Origin: Amorphophallus konjac
Taxonomy: Eukaryota; Streptophyta; Magnoliopsida; Alismatales; Araceae
Direction of reading: 5' to 3'
Length of the DNA: 64,000 nucleotides
Assembly (NCBI GenBank): GCA_022559845.1
Contig: CM040124.1
Span: forward strand, 69,897,491 to 69,961,490
Positions 1-11,200 of the stretch are shown here, in pieces. Position 1 is the stretch's first letter, and each line of letters opens with the position of its first letter. A program made the position numbers and the translations under genes. The notes under the pieces are model-generated. The model searched no databases, had not been told where the DNA came from, and was given only the letters and a program-made list of their open reading frames with translations.

Positions 1-26
1 ACACACACACGCTGTGTAGAACAGCA

Positions 27-286
<260 letters not shown>

Positions 287-844
287 CGTTCGTGTTACCA
301 AACACGAACGCCACATACAAATATCTGAAATGATGATTACAAACGTATGCTCAAGTTTAAGCTAAATGATTCAGAGTGGAAAGAGTGAAGAAGGATTGAT
401 TTATCCTGGTTGGAGCTCCCCCTTTCTCTTCTGCGAATTTTATCAAACACTTGTGCAGCACGATGACCGTTCTTGACGATCTTGGCTCGGATGTGGCTGA
501 ATCTCGATTTCGCTCGCAGCCAGCAGCAGAGGCTTGATTGGAACTTTGATTCCTCCTTCTTCCCTTCACATTCACGCACACACCAAGGTGGAACAAGGGC
601 TGGAGGTGGCTGCTGCGACCTGCACACACAAATGTTAGAAAGAAACCCAAAATCAGGACATACGAATTTCTCTTAGGGTTTTCATCCTCTACAAGTTGTT
701 ATATAGGCCAAGGGTGGTCAAGGGACAACCATGGGATAAGATCCACTTGTTATGGAGTGGATTAAGGACAGCCACACAAGTGTGGTTGGACCATTTGGTC
801 GAAATGCCAAGAGTCCACAATCACGGCGCCGCCCAGACCAGAAA

Positions 845-1108
845 GGGTCGACCCTTGGGGTCGACCCTTCCAAGAACCCGTGCTGGTTTAACAATTCTGG
901 CAACAAGGGTTTTCAGGGTTTGCAGGTCTGGTGAAGGAGCCCGCCGGGTTCTAAAAAATAATCACCAGGGGTCGACCCTTGGGGTCGACCCTTGGGGTCG
1001 ACCCTTGCGGTTGGGGGTCGACCCAATGGGTCGACCCTTTCAGCTGGAGATAAAAGACCCACGTTAACAGAACCAGGGGACCTAGGGGTCGACCCAATGG
1101 GTCGACCC
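845..1108. repeat. GGGTCGACCC palindrome array, Copia 3' LTR
   Basis: Nine exact copies of the 10-bp perfect palindrome GGGTCGACCC, mostly paired with 3-nt spacers (TTG or AAT). On the element strand the array begins about 70 bases past a TATA-like box, so it probably lies in the transcribed R region rather than upstream of the promoter. Confidence 0.93.
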
Positions 1109-1180
1109 TTGTTCCAGAACATCCAAAAGATTGATTGAAAGACTCACTAAGTCCAAGAACAAGTCTAGGGGTTTCAAGAT

Positions 1181-1190
1181 GGTTTTTATA
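1181..1190 (-). promoter_or_regulatory. Probable TATA box of the Copia LTR promoter
   Basis: The minus strand reads GCTATAAAAACC here, about 390 bases into the LTR, a usual U3/R position. The matching site in the 5' LTR (about 10000-10010) reads TTTTAAAAACC, so the upstream promoter copy looks weakened. Confidence 0.5.
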
Positions 1191-1572
1191 GCATGAGAGG
1201 GAATGAAACTCAAACCATTTAAACTTAGATGAGTTCTAAACCAATTTAATCATTGAGATCAAAATAAAGAACTTTAAACCACACATTCAAAAGTCAATAT
1301 GTTGAAGTCGATCTCACCAATCGTCCTAGAACGTTGGTAATCTTTGGCCATATAGATTGTCCTGTCAAAACAACTTCTGAATTAGATTCTTCGTCCAAAT
1401 TCAAATCAAAACACTTACTCTTGAGATGATGTTCTTGAGCCTTCTAAACGCCAAATCTTTATGTGATGTGATCACTTCCAAAACGTTAGAAAAGCTCATT
1501 TTCAATTCATATAAATTCATTTGGTCATCATCAAAATCCATAAGACATAATACATGAGGAGGGGGTTCAACA

Positions 1573-1590
1573 ATCTCCCCCTTTTTGATG
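1573..1590 (-). other. Polypurine tract (PPT) of the Copia element
   Basis: The minus strand reads ATCAAAAAGGGGGAG directly before the 3' LTR, the expected plus-strand primer site. A second purine tract (CAAAGGGGGAGAAAAG, about 1915-1930) lies further upstream. The same pair of motifs occurs in the nested element before 45491. Confidence 0.8.
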
Positions 1591-1995
1591 ATGACAAAAT
1601 TCTATATAAAAACTTCATTCCATGAACAGTTGAAACCACATTAGCATGAATCATTCCATCTCACCATATTGGACCGATATAAAAGACAACACAATATAAA
1701 ACAACACAATATGTAAGATTGATTAACATTGCATATTTCCACAAGGTCTTGCCGACAACAAGTTGTAAGGGGAGCAAAGTCTGAAATGCAAATAGCAAGA
1801 TGCAATGTATGAGACTCAAAGGAAGTGCAACATTACTAATGAACTAGGAAAATGAGGAAAGCATACATGCATGCAAGCATACATCACACAATACATATAA
1901 GTAGCCGAATAGTCTTTTCTCCCCCTTTGGCTGCATCAAAAAGGAGGGGGTGAAATAAGGATAACAACTGTGCCAATTTGAAGGAGCATCATAGT

Positions 1996-2809
1996 CTAAT
2001 CATCATTATCATCCGGAGTGGAGGGACGTGGTTGACGCCTAATATATGCCGAAATTGCTTCCATCATGTGGGTTTGGTTGGCCAAAGCGTCAGTGACGTA
2101 TTGAGAGTGCTCCTGGTGAGAGAGTTTCAGATCTGATAGTTCAAGTTGCATAGCTACCATGGTCTCCCCATACTCGTCTAACCGATCATCAATAGTATCC
2201 AACCGATCCATGATTAGCTGAACCTCCTCGGAAGGCATTTCCGCTGCAGGAGCATAATGATGTTCATCTCCTACTTGTGCTTCAAAATCATCCTCTTCAT
2301 CTGCTAAAATTTCAGTGGGAGCAGCCCGTTTCATTTGACGGACCAGTACACCATCAACCTTCTCAAAACCCATGTGATGACATATTGACTGGAAGGTGTA
2401 GATGTCAGCTTCACGGATTGACTGAGATGCTTCGTGTGTGAGATCAATTTCCATATATTGAAATATTACAGTTAAAGCCGCAGCATAAGGTAAGGTGCGG
2501 TGCCTGTGCATCATGCTTGAACATATATGATCAAGAATAAGAGCTGGAAACTTGATGGGAATTCCACTGAATAAGCAATAAAACAAGAACATATGCTTTT
2601 CTGTAACTTTGTCGTGGCCTCCTCCTTTATAATATATCAACTAATCCACTTAGATGGCGACTAAGATTTTCAAAGTTTACCGCCCGTGGACGTAGAATGG
2701 TCCGATCCAAGACTTTGCTTGTGGGCTGAGGTGCGTCAGTCTGAGATCGACTCCCTTGCCTGGAGCTCGATGCCTCACCTCTGCGAGAAGTACGCTTCTT
2801 CGGGGCCAT
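1996..2809 (-). pseudogene. Extra ORF (env-like/aORF) downstream of Copia pol, broken
   Basis: Two minus-strand reading frames, 2809-2627 and 2640-1996, offset by one base, look like one protein split by a frameshift or small deletion. The N-terminus is basic and Ser/Gln-rich (MAPKKRTSRRGEASSSRQ). The second part has a hydrophobic block ending RTLPYAAALTVIF and then an acidic tail with a coiled-coil-like stretch (MDRLDTIDDRLDEYGE). This arrangement resembles the 'putative plant transposon protein' domain often found in extra ORFs of SIRE/Ogre elements, which is known of the family; the match here is by eye. SIRE extra ORFs are commonly several hundred residues, so the central part is probably lost. 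No convincing transmembrane envelope features are visible. It sits between RNase H and the 3' LTR in the sense orientation. Confidence 0.65.
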
Positions 2810-3094
2810 CTAAAACACAAACCGAAAGAACCCACCGATGGGGTATAGATCTTGATGGTTCAACCAAAGAGGAATGCGAGAAGTGTGAATCTATGATCCT
2901 CCACAGACATCAGAAGCTTACCTCAAGGGAATGAAGATCAAAGGATGACGCTTTAAGCCACAAAGAGAAGATTTCGCACGGATGCCACCCGGAGAACCGC
3001 AGCTAGGGCTTAACGTCTTTGATGCCAAGGAATGGTTTTTAGGGCTTGCAAATGGTGGTGGCTAGGCTAGGAGGGGGGCAAGATATATTTTATA
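2810..3094 (-). promoter_or_regulatory. Candidate internal promoter and 5'UTR intron of the extra ORF
   Basis: On the minus strand there is a TATA box (GGCTATAAAATAT, TATAAAAT at 3094-3087), then a leader of about 165 bases, a good donor (CTTGAG|GTAAGC, intron from 2921) and a 112-nt possible intron ending in TGTTTTAG directly at the ATG at 2809. The layout is that of a host gene start: TATA, leader, 5'UTR intron, ATG. Sequence features are seen; function is inferred. Confidence 0.5.
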
Positions 3095-3170
3095 GCCATG
3101 GGAGGGTCCAACTTAGGGTTGGAACCAATGTTCGAACGGCTTGGGTGCGGGTGAGCCGCCCCGCCGGTTT

Positions 3171-3280
3171 GGGTCGACCCGTGGTACTCTTACCCCCGGG
3201 CAGAACCGGGTTCGCTAGGGTCGACCCTTGGGGTCGACCCATTTGCTGGGTTTGCGAGGGTCGACCCTATGGGTCGACCC
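3171..3280. repeat. GGGTCGACCC palindrome array upstream of the extra ORF
   Basis: Five exact copies (3171, 3218, 3231, 3258, 3271), the last four as two doublets with 3-nt spacers. The array lies about 75-190 bases upstream of the candidate TATA box of the extra ORF. It is a second, internal occurrence of the motif carried in this element's LTRs. Confidence 0.93.
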
Positions 3281-3725
3281 GTTTTCTGGTTTTCAGCAAT
3301 ATGAAAGAATAACTCGAAGAGAATGTCAAGGAATGTCCGGCTCGAGTCCCCAATTGTAAAAATTTATGAAATCAAGGAATTTTCGATAAAAATTTGGGGT
3401 GTAAGTAATTGGGGTATTGTTAGTCGAAATTTGGAAATATATGAGACGTGTAATGTCCTTTTGATCCGGATTTCTGACTTTGAACAAATTAGCTCCTTTG
3501 TGGGCAGTTTAATATTTCAAGAATGATTTCGGCCATAGAAATTACAAAGAGCATTGTGTGTATACAATATACATAGAAGAAATGCAGTAACACACAAAGA
3601 TGATTTTTCTTTTGTTCTTCACACAATATGATGCAAGTGCATGATAAGGGATATACTATATGCATGGAACTTGATACAATTACATGTAATGCAGTGACCT
3701 ATTTATACATTGATGCACATGGCTA
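3281..3725 (-). other. Non-coding spacer between RNase H and the extra ORF
   Basis: AT-rich spacer following RNase H on the minus strand. I see no coding frame or further motif in it. Confidence 0.5.
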
Positions 3726-4286
3726 TTATTCAGACTTGTCTATCCTACAAACCCCTAGTTCTCTTCTAAATGATGTGAACTTGTCTTCACTAAGAGGTTT
3801 GGTGAAAATGTCGGCAATCTGACGATCTGTCTCAATAAAGCTGATATCAATATCACCCTTGCTTACATGATCTCTAATGAAATGATGTCTAATTTCAATA
3901 TGCTTGGTGCGAGAGTGATGAACTGGGTTTTTGGACAGGTTTATGGCTGATGTGTTGTCACAAAGAATTGAGGTGTTTTTAAAGGATATGCCATAATCAA
4001 TCATTTGTTGTTGGATCCATAACACCTGGGCAACACAACTACCGACAGCCACATACTTGGCTTCGGCTATTGATAATGCCACTGAATTTTATTTCTTGGA
4101 GGCCCATGAGACCATGCATCCCCCAAGAAACGGGCAATACCCGCTGGTGCTTTTCCGATCCATCTTACAGCCCGCGTAATCGGCGTCAGAATAAGCAACT
4201 AGTTCAAAACACGAATTACGTGGAAACCATAATCCTAAGTTAACTGAACTAGCAACATATCTAAAAATCTGTTTTACAGCCGACAT
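3726..4286 (-). pseudogene. Copia RNase H domain (broken by in-frame stop)
   Basis: Frames 4286-4089 and 4082-3726 join in the same phase across one stop. The first holds the catalytic SDADYAG motif and STSGYC. After the stop come SIAEAKYVA, the DNTSAI motif and HIEIRHHFIRDHV, ending with the usual ADIFTKPL motif. The stop lies where most Copia elements have SKKQNS, so a CAA-to-TAA change is the likely cause. RNase H removes the RNA strand during reverse transcription. Without readthrough this copy cannot make the C-terminal half. Confidence 0.85.
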
Positions 4287-4304
4287 ATGTGATTCCTTTG
4301 GATT

Positions 4305-5390
4305 TTACTGAAATCTTGCACTTAGGCAAACAACAAACTGAATGTCGGGCCTGCTGGCAGTTAAATACAATAGTGAACCTATCATGCTTCTAAAGAGTTT
4401 TTGGTCCACTGATTTACCTGTCTCATCTTGATCAATTTTTATTGAGGTGGACATAGGAGTTGGTTGTGGTTTTGTTGATGTCAAATTAAACTTTTTCAGC
4501 AACTCCATTGCATACTTCTTTTGATGTATGAACAGCCCATCTACCGTTTTATTTACCTGCAATCCCAAGAAAAATGTTAGCTCTCCCATAAGACTCATTT
4601 CAAACTCACTTTGCATTAATTTTTCAAAGTCTTTGCTGAGAGTATCATTAGTGGAGCCAAAAATAATATCATCAACATAAACTTGAACAATTAAGATTTC
4701 CTTACCATTCAATTTTGTAAAGAGGGTTTGATCAACATTACCTCGTTTGAATTCATTTTGAATGAGGAAATCACTTAACCGTTCATACCATGCACGGGGT
4801 GCTTGTTTCAGACCGAAAATTGCCTTGTCCAGCTTGTACACATGGTCTGTATGCTTTGTGTCTTCAAACCCCGGTGGTTGCTCCACATACACGTCCTCCT
4901 AGATATAGCCATTCAAAAATGCACTCTTAACATCCATTTGAAATAATTTGATATTGTGACAACATGCAAATGCTAAGAGAACCCTCACTGCCTCAAGTCT
5001 TGCTACTGGAGCAAAAGACTCATCAAAGTCAATTCCAAACTCTTGGTTATAGCCTTTGGCTACTAGCCTGGCCTTGTTCCTAGTTACCACTCCTTGATCG
5101 TTTGTTTTGTTTCGGAAAACCCATTTCGTTCCGATCACGGAGTGATTCTTAGGGCATGGAATAAGGAACCACACTTTGTTCCTTTGGAACTGATGTAGTT
5201 CCTCTTGCATGGCCATGATCCATGACTCATCATTCAAGGCTTCTTCTATGGAGTGAGGTTCAAATTGAGAAAGCAAGGCTACGTAATCCTGATTTTCAAC
5301 TTCCCTGAAAGAGGCTCGTGTCCGTATTCCTTCTTCTACATTGCCCATCACATTGTCCGGCGGATGGTCCTTTGGAAAGGTCCATTGCAT
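4305..5390 (-). pseudogene. Copia reverse transcriptase (broken by in-frame stops)
   Basis: Frame 5390-4899 carries the N-terminal RT part ([52 protein letters not shown]). After one stop (TAG at about 4901) the frame continues in phase as 4892-4305 with YVEQPPGFE, the finger/palm motif GLKQAPRAWY and the catalytic YVDDIIFGS. It ends at a second stop after the CLSARFQ motif, where intact elements continue into a serine and SHxxAVK. Both lesions are simple base changes in phase, typical of slow decay of a once-complete polyprotein. The family copies RNA to DNA in cytoplasmic virus-like particles. Confidence 0.9.
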
Positions 5391-5399
5391 TGGTAACTG

Positions 5400-6569
5400 C
5401 TATTCAACTTGAATTTTCTGATTAGCATCATCTTCTTGTGGTTCTTCTTCTTGTTGTTTCTCAGTTTTTCTTTCTTTCTTCCCGATATCTCCAACATCCA
5501 ACTCATCATCCTGCAAGATAGATTTTTCATTAGTTCTATTTTGAGATGATTTATCAATAATGACATGGGGGCTTTCCTCAACTACAAGAGTTCTCAAGTT
5601 GTACACTCGATATGCTATTGAGCTAAGTGAGTACCCAAGAAGTATACCTTTGTCACTTTTGGGATCAAATTTTGCCAGGTCTATCTTACCATTGTTATGA
5701 ATGTAATAGGTTGAGCCAAATGGTCTAAGATATGAAATGTTTAGCTTCTTACCTTGGTACAGCTCATAGGGGGTTTTCTTCAACAACGGTCTTACCATGG
5801 CACGGTTGATTATGTAGCAGGCTATGTTCACTGCTTCAGCCCAAAAGTACCTCGGCAGATTATTCTCATTTAGCATGGTTCTTGCCATTTCGATCAGTGT
5901 TCTATTCTTCCTTTCAACAACGCCATTTTGTTCGGGGGTTCTTGGTGCGGAGAAGTCATGAGTGTAGTCTTGAGCCCTGCAAAAATTGCTGAACTCATGG
6001 TTATCAAATTCCCTGCCGTGATCACTCCGCACGGTTTTGATGCAAAACCCCTTTTCATTTTGAACCACCCTGCAGAATGCTTCAAATTGCGTCAGGGCAT
6101 CATTTTTATGAGAAAGGAAGTAAACCCAACAGAATCTTGAGTGATCATCCACAATTACAAAACCATATAATTTACTACCCAAGCTGTGTGTTCTGTTTGG
6201 TCCAAAGAGATCAATGTGGATGATTTCAAGGGGTCTCGATGTGGTCACATCATTCTTGCTCTTGGATGATGTCCTTGTTTGTTTCCCCATACTACACGCC
6301 CTACACACTCCATCATCGACGGCCTTCAACTTGGGCAGTCCAATTATCAAATCATTTCTAGATAATTTCAGCAAAACATTGAAACTAGCATGCCCAAGCC
6401 GGCGATGCCAGAGCCAAGCATCATCATTGTTCCTTGCAACTAAACATAAATTCTCATGAGAGGCATCATTCAAGTCTATCATATAAACATTGTTATACCT
6501 GAAACCAATGAACTTTATCTCATGAGTATTTCTATTCAAAACAGTGCAGTGGTTAGAATCAAAAATCAC
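5400..6569 (-). pseudogene. Copia GAG-pre-integrase and integrase domains
   Basis: This 389-codon frame begins inside the zinc-binding pre-integrase region (LWHRRLGHASFNVL, then CRACSMGKQ, giving the HHCC finger). The catalytic core follows: HIDLFGP, VRSDHGREFDN and the terminal acidic residue in PEQNGVVERKN, i.e. the DD35E set is retained. The C-terminal part has KSDKGILLGYS, typical of Copia. The frame ends at a stop before the acidic linker to RT. Apart from that stop this is the best preserved domain of the element. Confidence 0.92.
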
Positions 6570-6601
6570 ATTGCATCCTTTATCACAAAGTTGGCTTATG
6601 C

Positions 6602-6871
6602 TTAAGAGATTATGATGTAAACTTTCACAAGCAATACATTTTCAATGATATGATTTTGATTCTTACCTATCTTACCTTCTCCGATGATTTTACCTTTGTC
6701 CTTACCACCGAATGCTACCATCCCACCATCCTTTTCATGCAGGTCCACAAACCATTCCTCGTTTCCCGTCATATGCCGAGAGCAACCACTATCCAAATAC
6801 CATTTGTTCCTTTGAGCTCTCGAGTAGACCTGCAATTCAACCAAAGTGCTTATGGAGATTTTGGTACCCAA
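6602..6871 (-). pseudogene. Copia aspartic protease domain
   Basis: The frame holds WYLDSGCSRHMTG, the Copia protease active site (D-S-G), followed by a glycine-rich flap-like stretch. It lies one frame away from integrase and from gag, so at least two frameshifts separate it from its neighbours. The protease normally matures the gag-pol polyprotein. Confidence 0.85.
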
Positions 6872-7445
6872 GCAAGCTTGGGTCCATGACGGTTAGAGGC
6901 ATGATGCATATATGTTCTATTTCTGAATCTAGCAGAATTTTCTTCATCATATTTCAGAATTCTACAATCATACATGTCATGACCCATTTTTTCACAATAG
7001 AAACAAGTGATGGCTTTTTCTCTTTTTCTCCTTCTACTAACATTTGAAAAGGAATTATGCATGTGTTTCTTTGGTTTGGAGGATGCTGAACTTATGGGGG
7101 CCCAATGGGTTGTTTGAACTTTTGATTTTTCAAGGATGGCAAGAGCATCCTTTATCTCTTTTATTTGAGCCATTTGAGATTGGCTTTGTTTTTCAGCCTT
7201 TACTTTGGCTTCATTGCAAGTAATGCTTTCAAGCTTTTCTTGTTTCATATCATTTTTCAATTCTTCATGCATTTCAGAAATGTGGATTGTTCTTCTCTCA
7301 TGCATGAAATCTCTTCTTTAAACAGTTCAATTTTGGATGCAAGAATTTTATTTTCATGCTTCATGTTTTCATTTTCTGATTTTAAAGTATGGCACTCTTC
7401 ACATGATTTTTTAGTATGCACAAAATGATCAATTTTCTTTTTCAA
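6850..7445 (-). pseudogene. Copia gag C-terminal linker with coiled coil and second zinc knuckle
   Basis: Two out-of-phase frames (7445-7257 and 7305-6850) cover a Lys/Glu-rich coiled coil (KSENENMKHENKILASKIEL), a CCHC knuckle (CFYCEKMGHDMYDC) and the linker GPKLAWVPK next to protease. The nested element's gag (40483-42996) ends with the same GPK..WVP motif, which supports common lineage. Confidence 0.8.
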
Positions 7446-7502
7446 ATTTCTATTTTCAGATTTGAATCTTTTACATTTTTCATATAAAGATTCGTATGCA
7501 AT

Positions 7503-8618
7503 TTACCATTGTTCACAAGTAAGAGTTTCAGTTTCAGAATCTACCTCATTTTCTTCGTCGTCATTGGCCATGAGACATAGATTCAGGACTAGCTCATCTA
7601 GTTCATCTTCATTTCTGGATTCCTCCTGATCTTCATCACTCCATGTGGCCATCATGGCCTTGGGCTTCCTGAACTTGCCTTTCTTTACCTTCTTGATGAG
7701 ATCGGGGCACTCACCCCGCATATGGCTGGGTTTCTTGCATTCATAGCAAATCACTTCTTCTTTGTTGCTACTTTCTCCTCTGTTTGGTCCTTGACTTCTT
7801 GGTCCCTTCCTGAAATGACCACCAAAGTTTCTGGTTCTTTTGACGAACCTTCTTGCTCTTCGTATGATCATGGCAACCAGTTCCTCATCTTCAGTGTTGC
7901 CAATGGAATCATTGTCACTGCCCTCTGAATCTTGTGGATTCACCCTTAGGGCCAATGGTGTGACAATTTTCTTTTTCTTGTGATCCTCCTCGCTCCTTTT
8001 GATGTTTATTTCATATGTCATCAGTGAGCCGATCAACTCATCCAGAGTTAGAGTGCTGAGATCCTTGGAGTCTTCAATTACAGTGGCTTTTGTATGCCAC
8101 TGTGGAGAGAGGGATCTTAGAACTTTTCTGACAAGCTTCTTGTTGGAATACTCCTTGCCAAGTCCCTTTAGTCCATTTGTAATTTCTGTCAATCTAGAAA
8201 ACATGTCAGAAATGGACTCATCTTGCTTCATTACGAACAGCTCGTAGTCCCGGACTAAAAGATTGGCTTTGGTTTCCTTTACTTCCGATGTTCCTTCATA
8301 GATAAGCCGTAGCTTGTTCCACATCTCCTGTGCAGAGGAACACATAGATATACATGAGTATTCATTAGGATGAACAGCACATTGAATTATATTCATAGCT
8401 TTAAAATTCGCTGAACACTTCCTAATATCTTCTTCATCCCACTCATTCTCATTTTCAGATAATACATATGGACCCCTACTTATGACACGCCAAACATCGC
8501 AGTCCTGGGCACGTAGGAAAATATACATTCTATTTTTCCAGTAGGGGTAGTTTGATCCATCAAAGAACGGAGGTCTTTGAATAGAATGCCCTTCGGGCAT
8601 CATCCCCTTGTTTGCCAT
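7503..8618 (-). pseudogene. Copia gag (UBN2 type) with CCHC knuckle, stop after 371 codons
   Basis: The start was chosen at MANKGMMPEGHSI, just past the primer-binding site. The N-terminal domain has the Copia gag signatures FDGSNYPYWKNRM, ANLLVRDYELF and DMFSRL. The basic tail carries CYECKKPSHMRGEC (CCHC with Ser in place of the usual Gly before His). An acidic stretch follows (WSDEDQEESRNEDELDE). The frame ends CEQW and a stop, after which coiled-coil coding continues in phase at 7445, so the original gag-pol ran on. Gag forms the virus-like particle and binds element RNA. Confidence 0.88.
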
Positions 8619-8670
8619 TTAATGGGATCTAGCTCTGACGACCGTGTGGTCGAGATTTAACAGAGACCAA

Positions 8671-8685
8671 GGCTCTGATACCAAT
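8671..8685 (-). other. Primer-binding site (initiator-Met tRNA type) of the Copia element
   Basis: The minus strand reads ATTGGTATCAGAGCC immediately after the 5' LTR, the common plant Copia primer site. Confidence 0.92.
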
Positions 8686-9036
8686 TGTTGAGTCCTGGAG
8701 GGTGGCAATCAAGAGGGGAGGGGTGAATTGATGGCCAATTAAAAGAAACTACCTACGTGAATTCTATACTAATTATGCACACAAGCTCTAGCCTTACACG
8801 AACAGGATCACACTCGTGAATGCGTGTGAAGTGGGTATGATTGATAGAGAAAATGGTGAATGCTCACCTCACCGCGAAGCCCACTCGACAAGTAAACGGA
8901 ATGGCAAACCACAATTGACACACGGAATTTTTAGGTGGTTCGGGTACACTGCCGTGTCCCCTACGTCCACCCCTCACACGGAGGATTAAGGCTTCACTAT
9001 GTAGTGAATCACACACACACGCTGTGTAGAATAGCA

Positions 9037-9039
<3 letters not shown>

Positions 9040-9117
<78 letters not shown>
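9040..9117. repeat. (CA)n microsatellite in the Copia 5' LTR
   Basis: Near-perfect CA repeat, about 78 bases; the counterpart in the 3' LTR is about three times as long. Confidence 0.97.
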
Positions 9118-9120
<3 letters not shown>

Positions 9121-9674
9121 CGTGTTACCAAACACGAACGCCACACATAAATATCTGAAATGATGATTACAAACGTATGCTCAAGTTTAAGCTAAATGAT
9201 TCAGAGTGGAAAGAGTGAAGAAGGATTGATTTATCCTAGTTGGAGCTCCCCCTTTCTCTTCTGTGAATTTTATCAAACACTTGTGCAGCACGATGACCGT
9301 TCTTGACGATCTTGGCTCGGATGTGGCTGAATCTCGATTTCGCTCGTAGCCAGCAGCAGAGGCTTGATTGGAACTTTGATTCCACCTTCTTCCCTTCACA
9401 TTCACGCACACACCAAGGTGGAACAAGGGCTGGAGGTGGCTGCTGCGACCTGCACACATAAATATTAGAAAGAAACCCAAAATCAGGACATACGAATTTC
9501 TCTTAGGGTTTTCATCCTCTACAAGTTGTTATATAGGCCAAGGGTGGTCAAGGGACAGCCATGGGACAAGATCCACTTGTTATGGAGTGGATTAAGGACA
9601 GCCACACAAGTGTGGTTGGACCATTTGGTCGAAATGCCAAGAGTCCACAATCACGGCGCCGCCCAGACCAGAAA

Positions 9675-9925
9675 GGGTCGACCCTTGGGGTCGACCCTCG
9701 TGAGGGGCCAGATGGGCCAGACAGCATGGGTCGACCCTTGGGGTCGACCCTTGAAGGTCTGGTGAAGGAGCTTGCCGGGTTCTAAAAAATAATCACCAGG
9801 GGTCGACCCTTGGGGTCGACCTTGCGGTTGGGGGTCGACCCAATGGGTCGACCCTTTCAGCTGGAGATAAAAGACCCACGTTAACAGAACCAGGGGACCT
9901 AGGGGTCGACCCAATGGGTCGACCC
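9675..9925. repeat. GGGTCGACCC palindrome array, Copia 5' LTR
   Basis: Nine exact copies plus one degenerate copy (GGGTCGACCT), mostly doublets with 3-nt spacers. Compared with the 3' LTR array, one segment (about 9700-9760) is different, so the array has been rearranged in one of the two LTRs. Confidence 0.93.
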
Positions 9926-10389
9926 TTGTTCCAGAACATCCAAAAGATTGATTGAAAGACTCACTAAGTCCAAGAACAAGTCTAGGGGTTTCAAGATGGT
10001 TTTTAAAACATAAGAGGGAATGAAACTCAAACCATTTAAACTTAGATGAAATCTAAACCAATTTAATCCTTGAGATCAAAATAAAGAACTTTAAACCACA
10101 CATTCAAAAGTCAATATGTTGAAGTCGATCTCACCAATCATCCTAGAACGTTGGTAACCTTTGGCCATATAGATTGTCCTGTCAAAACAACTTCTGAATT
10201 AGATTCTTCGTCCAAATTCAAATCAAAACACTTACTCTTGAGATGATGTTCTTGAGCCTTCTAAATGCCAAATCTTTATGTGATGTGATCACTTCCAAAA
10301 CGTTAGAAAAGCTCATTTTCAGTTCATATAAATTCATTTGGTCATCATCAAAATCCATAAGACATAATACATGAGGAGGGGGTTCAACA

Positions 10390-11200
10390 ATGTGGTTACT
10401 AGTACGGTGTCCCCGTTCCACCAGGGGTCGAGGGGGGCACCTGAGGCGCGGTCTAAGACGTCAGTGGACGCATCCGGCCTTGCTTCTGGTGGGCAGGTAC
10501 TCCTATCACGTTAGACGTGACTCTCCTATTTTCGGGTTTCATTTTCCGTCTGCGAGACGTGGTTCCCCCGACAGTTTCAGGGAGCGTTCCCGAGGTAGAG
10601 AGCTAGGGTTTTTCCGATGAGCGTCACCGAGGGTTTTCCTTAGACGGTGTTAGGTTCACGACTGCGAGGTCATGATCGTTTCTTCTGGCGGCATAGCTAG
10701 AGATTCTTCCATTAGTTCGGTAGTCCCCCGACTGTGAGATCGGGGTGTGCTTTTTCGGTATAGTAGGAGTAGCTGTAGTGCCGAGTTTTGACCGACTACC
10801 GGTTCGCTGTTCTTGCTGTAATTGTAGTTATTTTTCCTTTCCGCTACCGCCATTGTTCTCGGTTGGGGTTCCGCGGGATCCCTACTGAGCCAGTGATAGG
10901 AGGCTCACCCCTGCGTTTCAGGTGCGGCGGTTCTTCCTCGAGGTTCGAGGGTGCTGTTCAGAGATTCTTAGTTGCCAGCTCGTCGGGCCGAGTGTTCACT
11001 TGGCATGTGGTACGTTTTACTACTTTAGACTGTACTTTCTGTTAGACTAGACTCTGTTGTAGTAGTTATTTATTTATTTCTGCTAATTGTTGAATTATCT
11101 TACTTTATTTCCTATTTCTTTGTACCTCCACACTCCTTTTAGCCCTTCTGAGCCCTCCCAGCTCGTGGGCGGCGGGCTAGGATTCGAATGGTATCGGGTT
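10390..11200 (+). repeat. LTR fragment of a Tekay-like family (plus orientation)
   Basis: The first 120 bases are an inverted copy of 11517-11637. Further on is the module CCTACTGAGCC (10881) followed by GCTCACCCC and TTTCAG (ending 10921), also found in the other Tekay-type LTRs here. The left part was probably displaced by the Copia insertion at 10389. The right end near 11200 is not sharply defined. No coding sequence is supported. Confidence 0.55.

Larger units (their letters stand above)
8686..10389 (-). repeat. Copia 5' LTR (about 1.7 kb)
   Basis: Bounded by TGTTGAGTCC on the plus strand at 8686 and GGTTCAACA at 10389 (TG...CA on either strand). It starts at the primer site and ends at a switch into unrelated sequence. 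It holds a CA tract, a palindrome array and a degraded TATA site near 10005. Confidence 0.92.

Noticed and set aside
1996..2809. True retroviral-type envelope gene
   Set aside because: No signal peptide, fusion-like or convincing membrane-anchor segment; the domain resembles the plant transposon extra-ORF family.
8864..9150. Open frames through the (CA)n tracts
   Set aside because: Low-complexity Cys/Val or His/Thr repeats read from a microsatellite; not coding.
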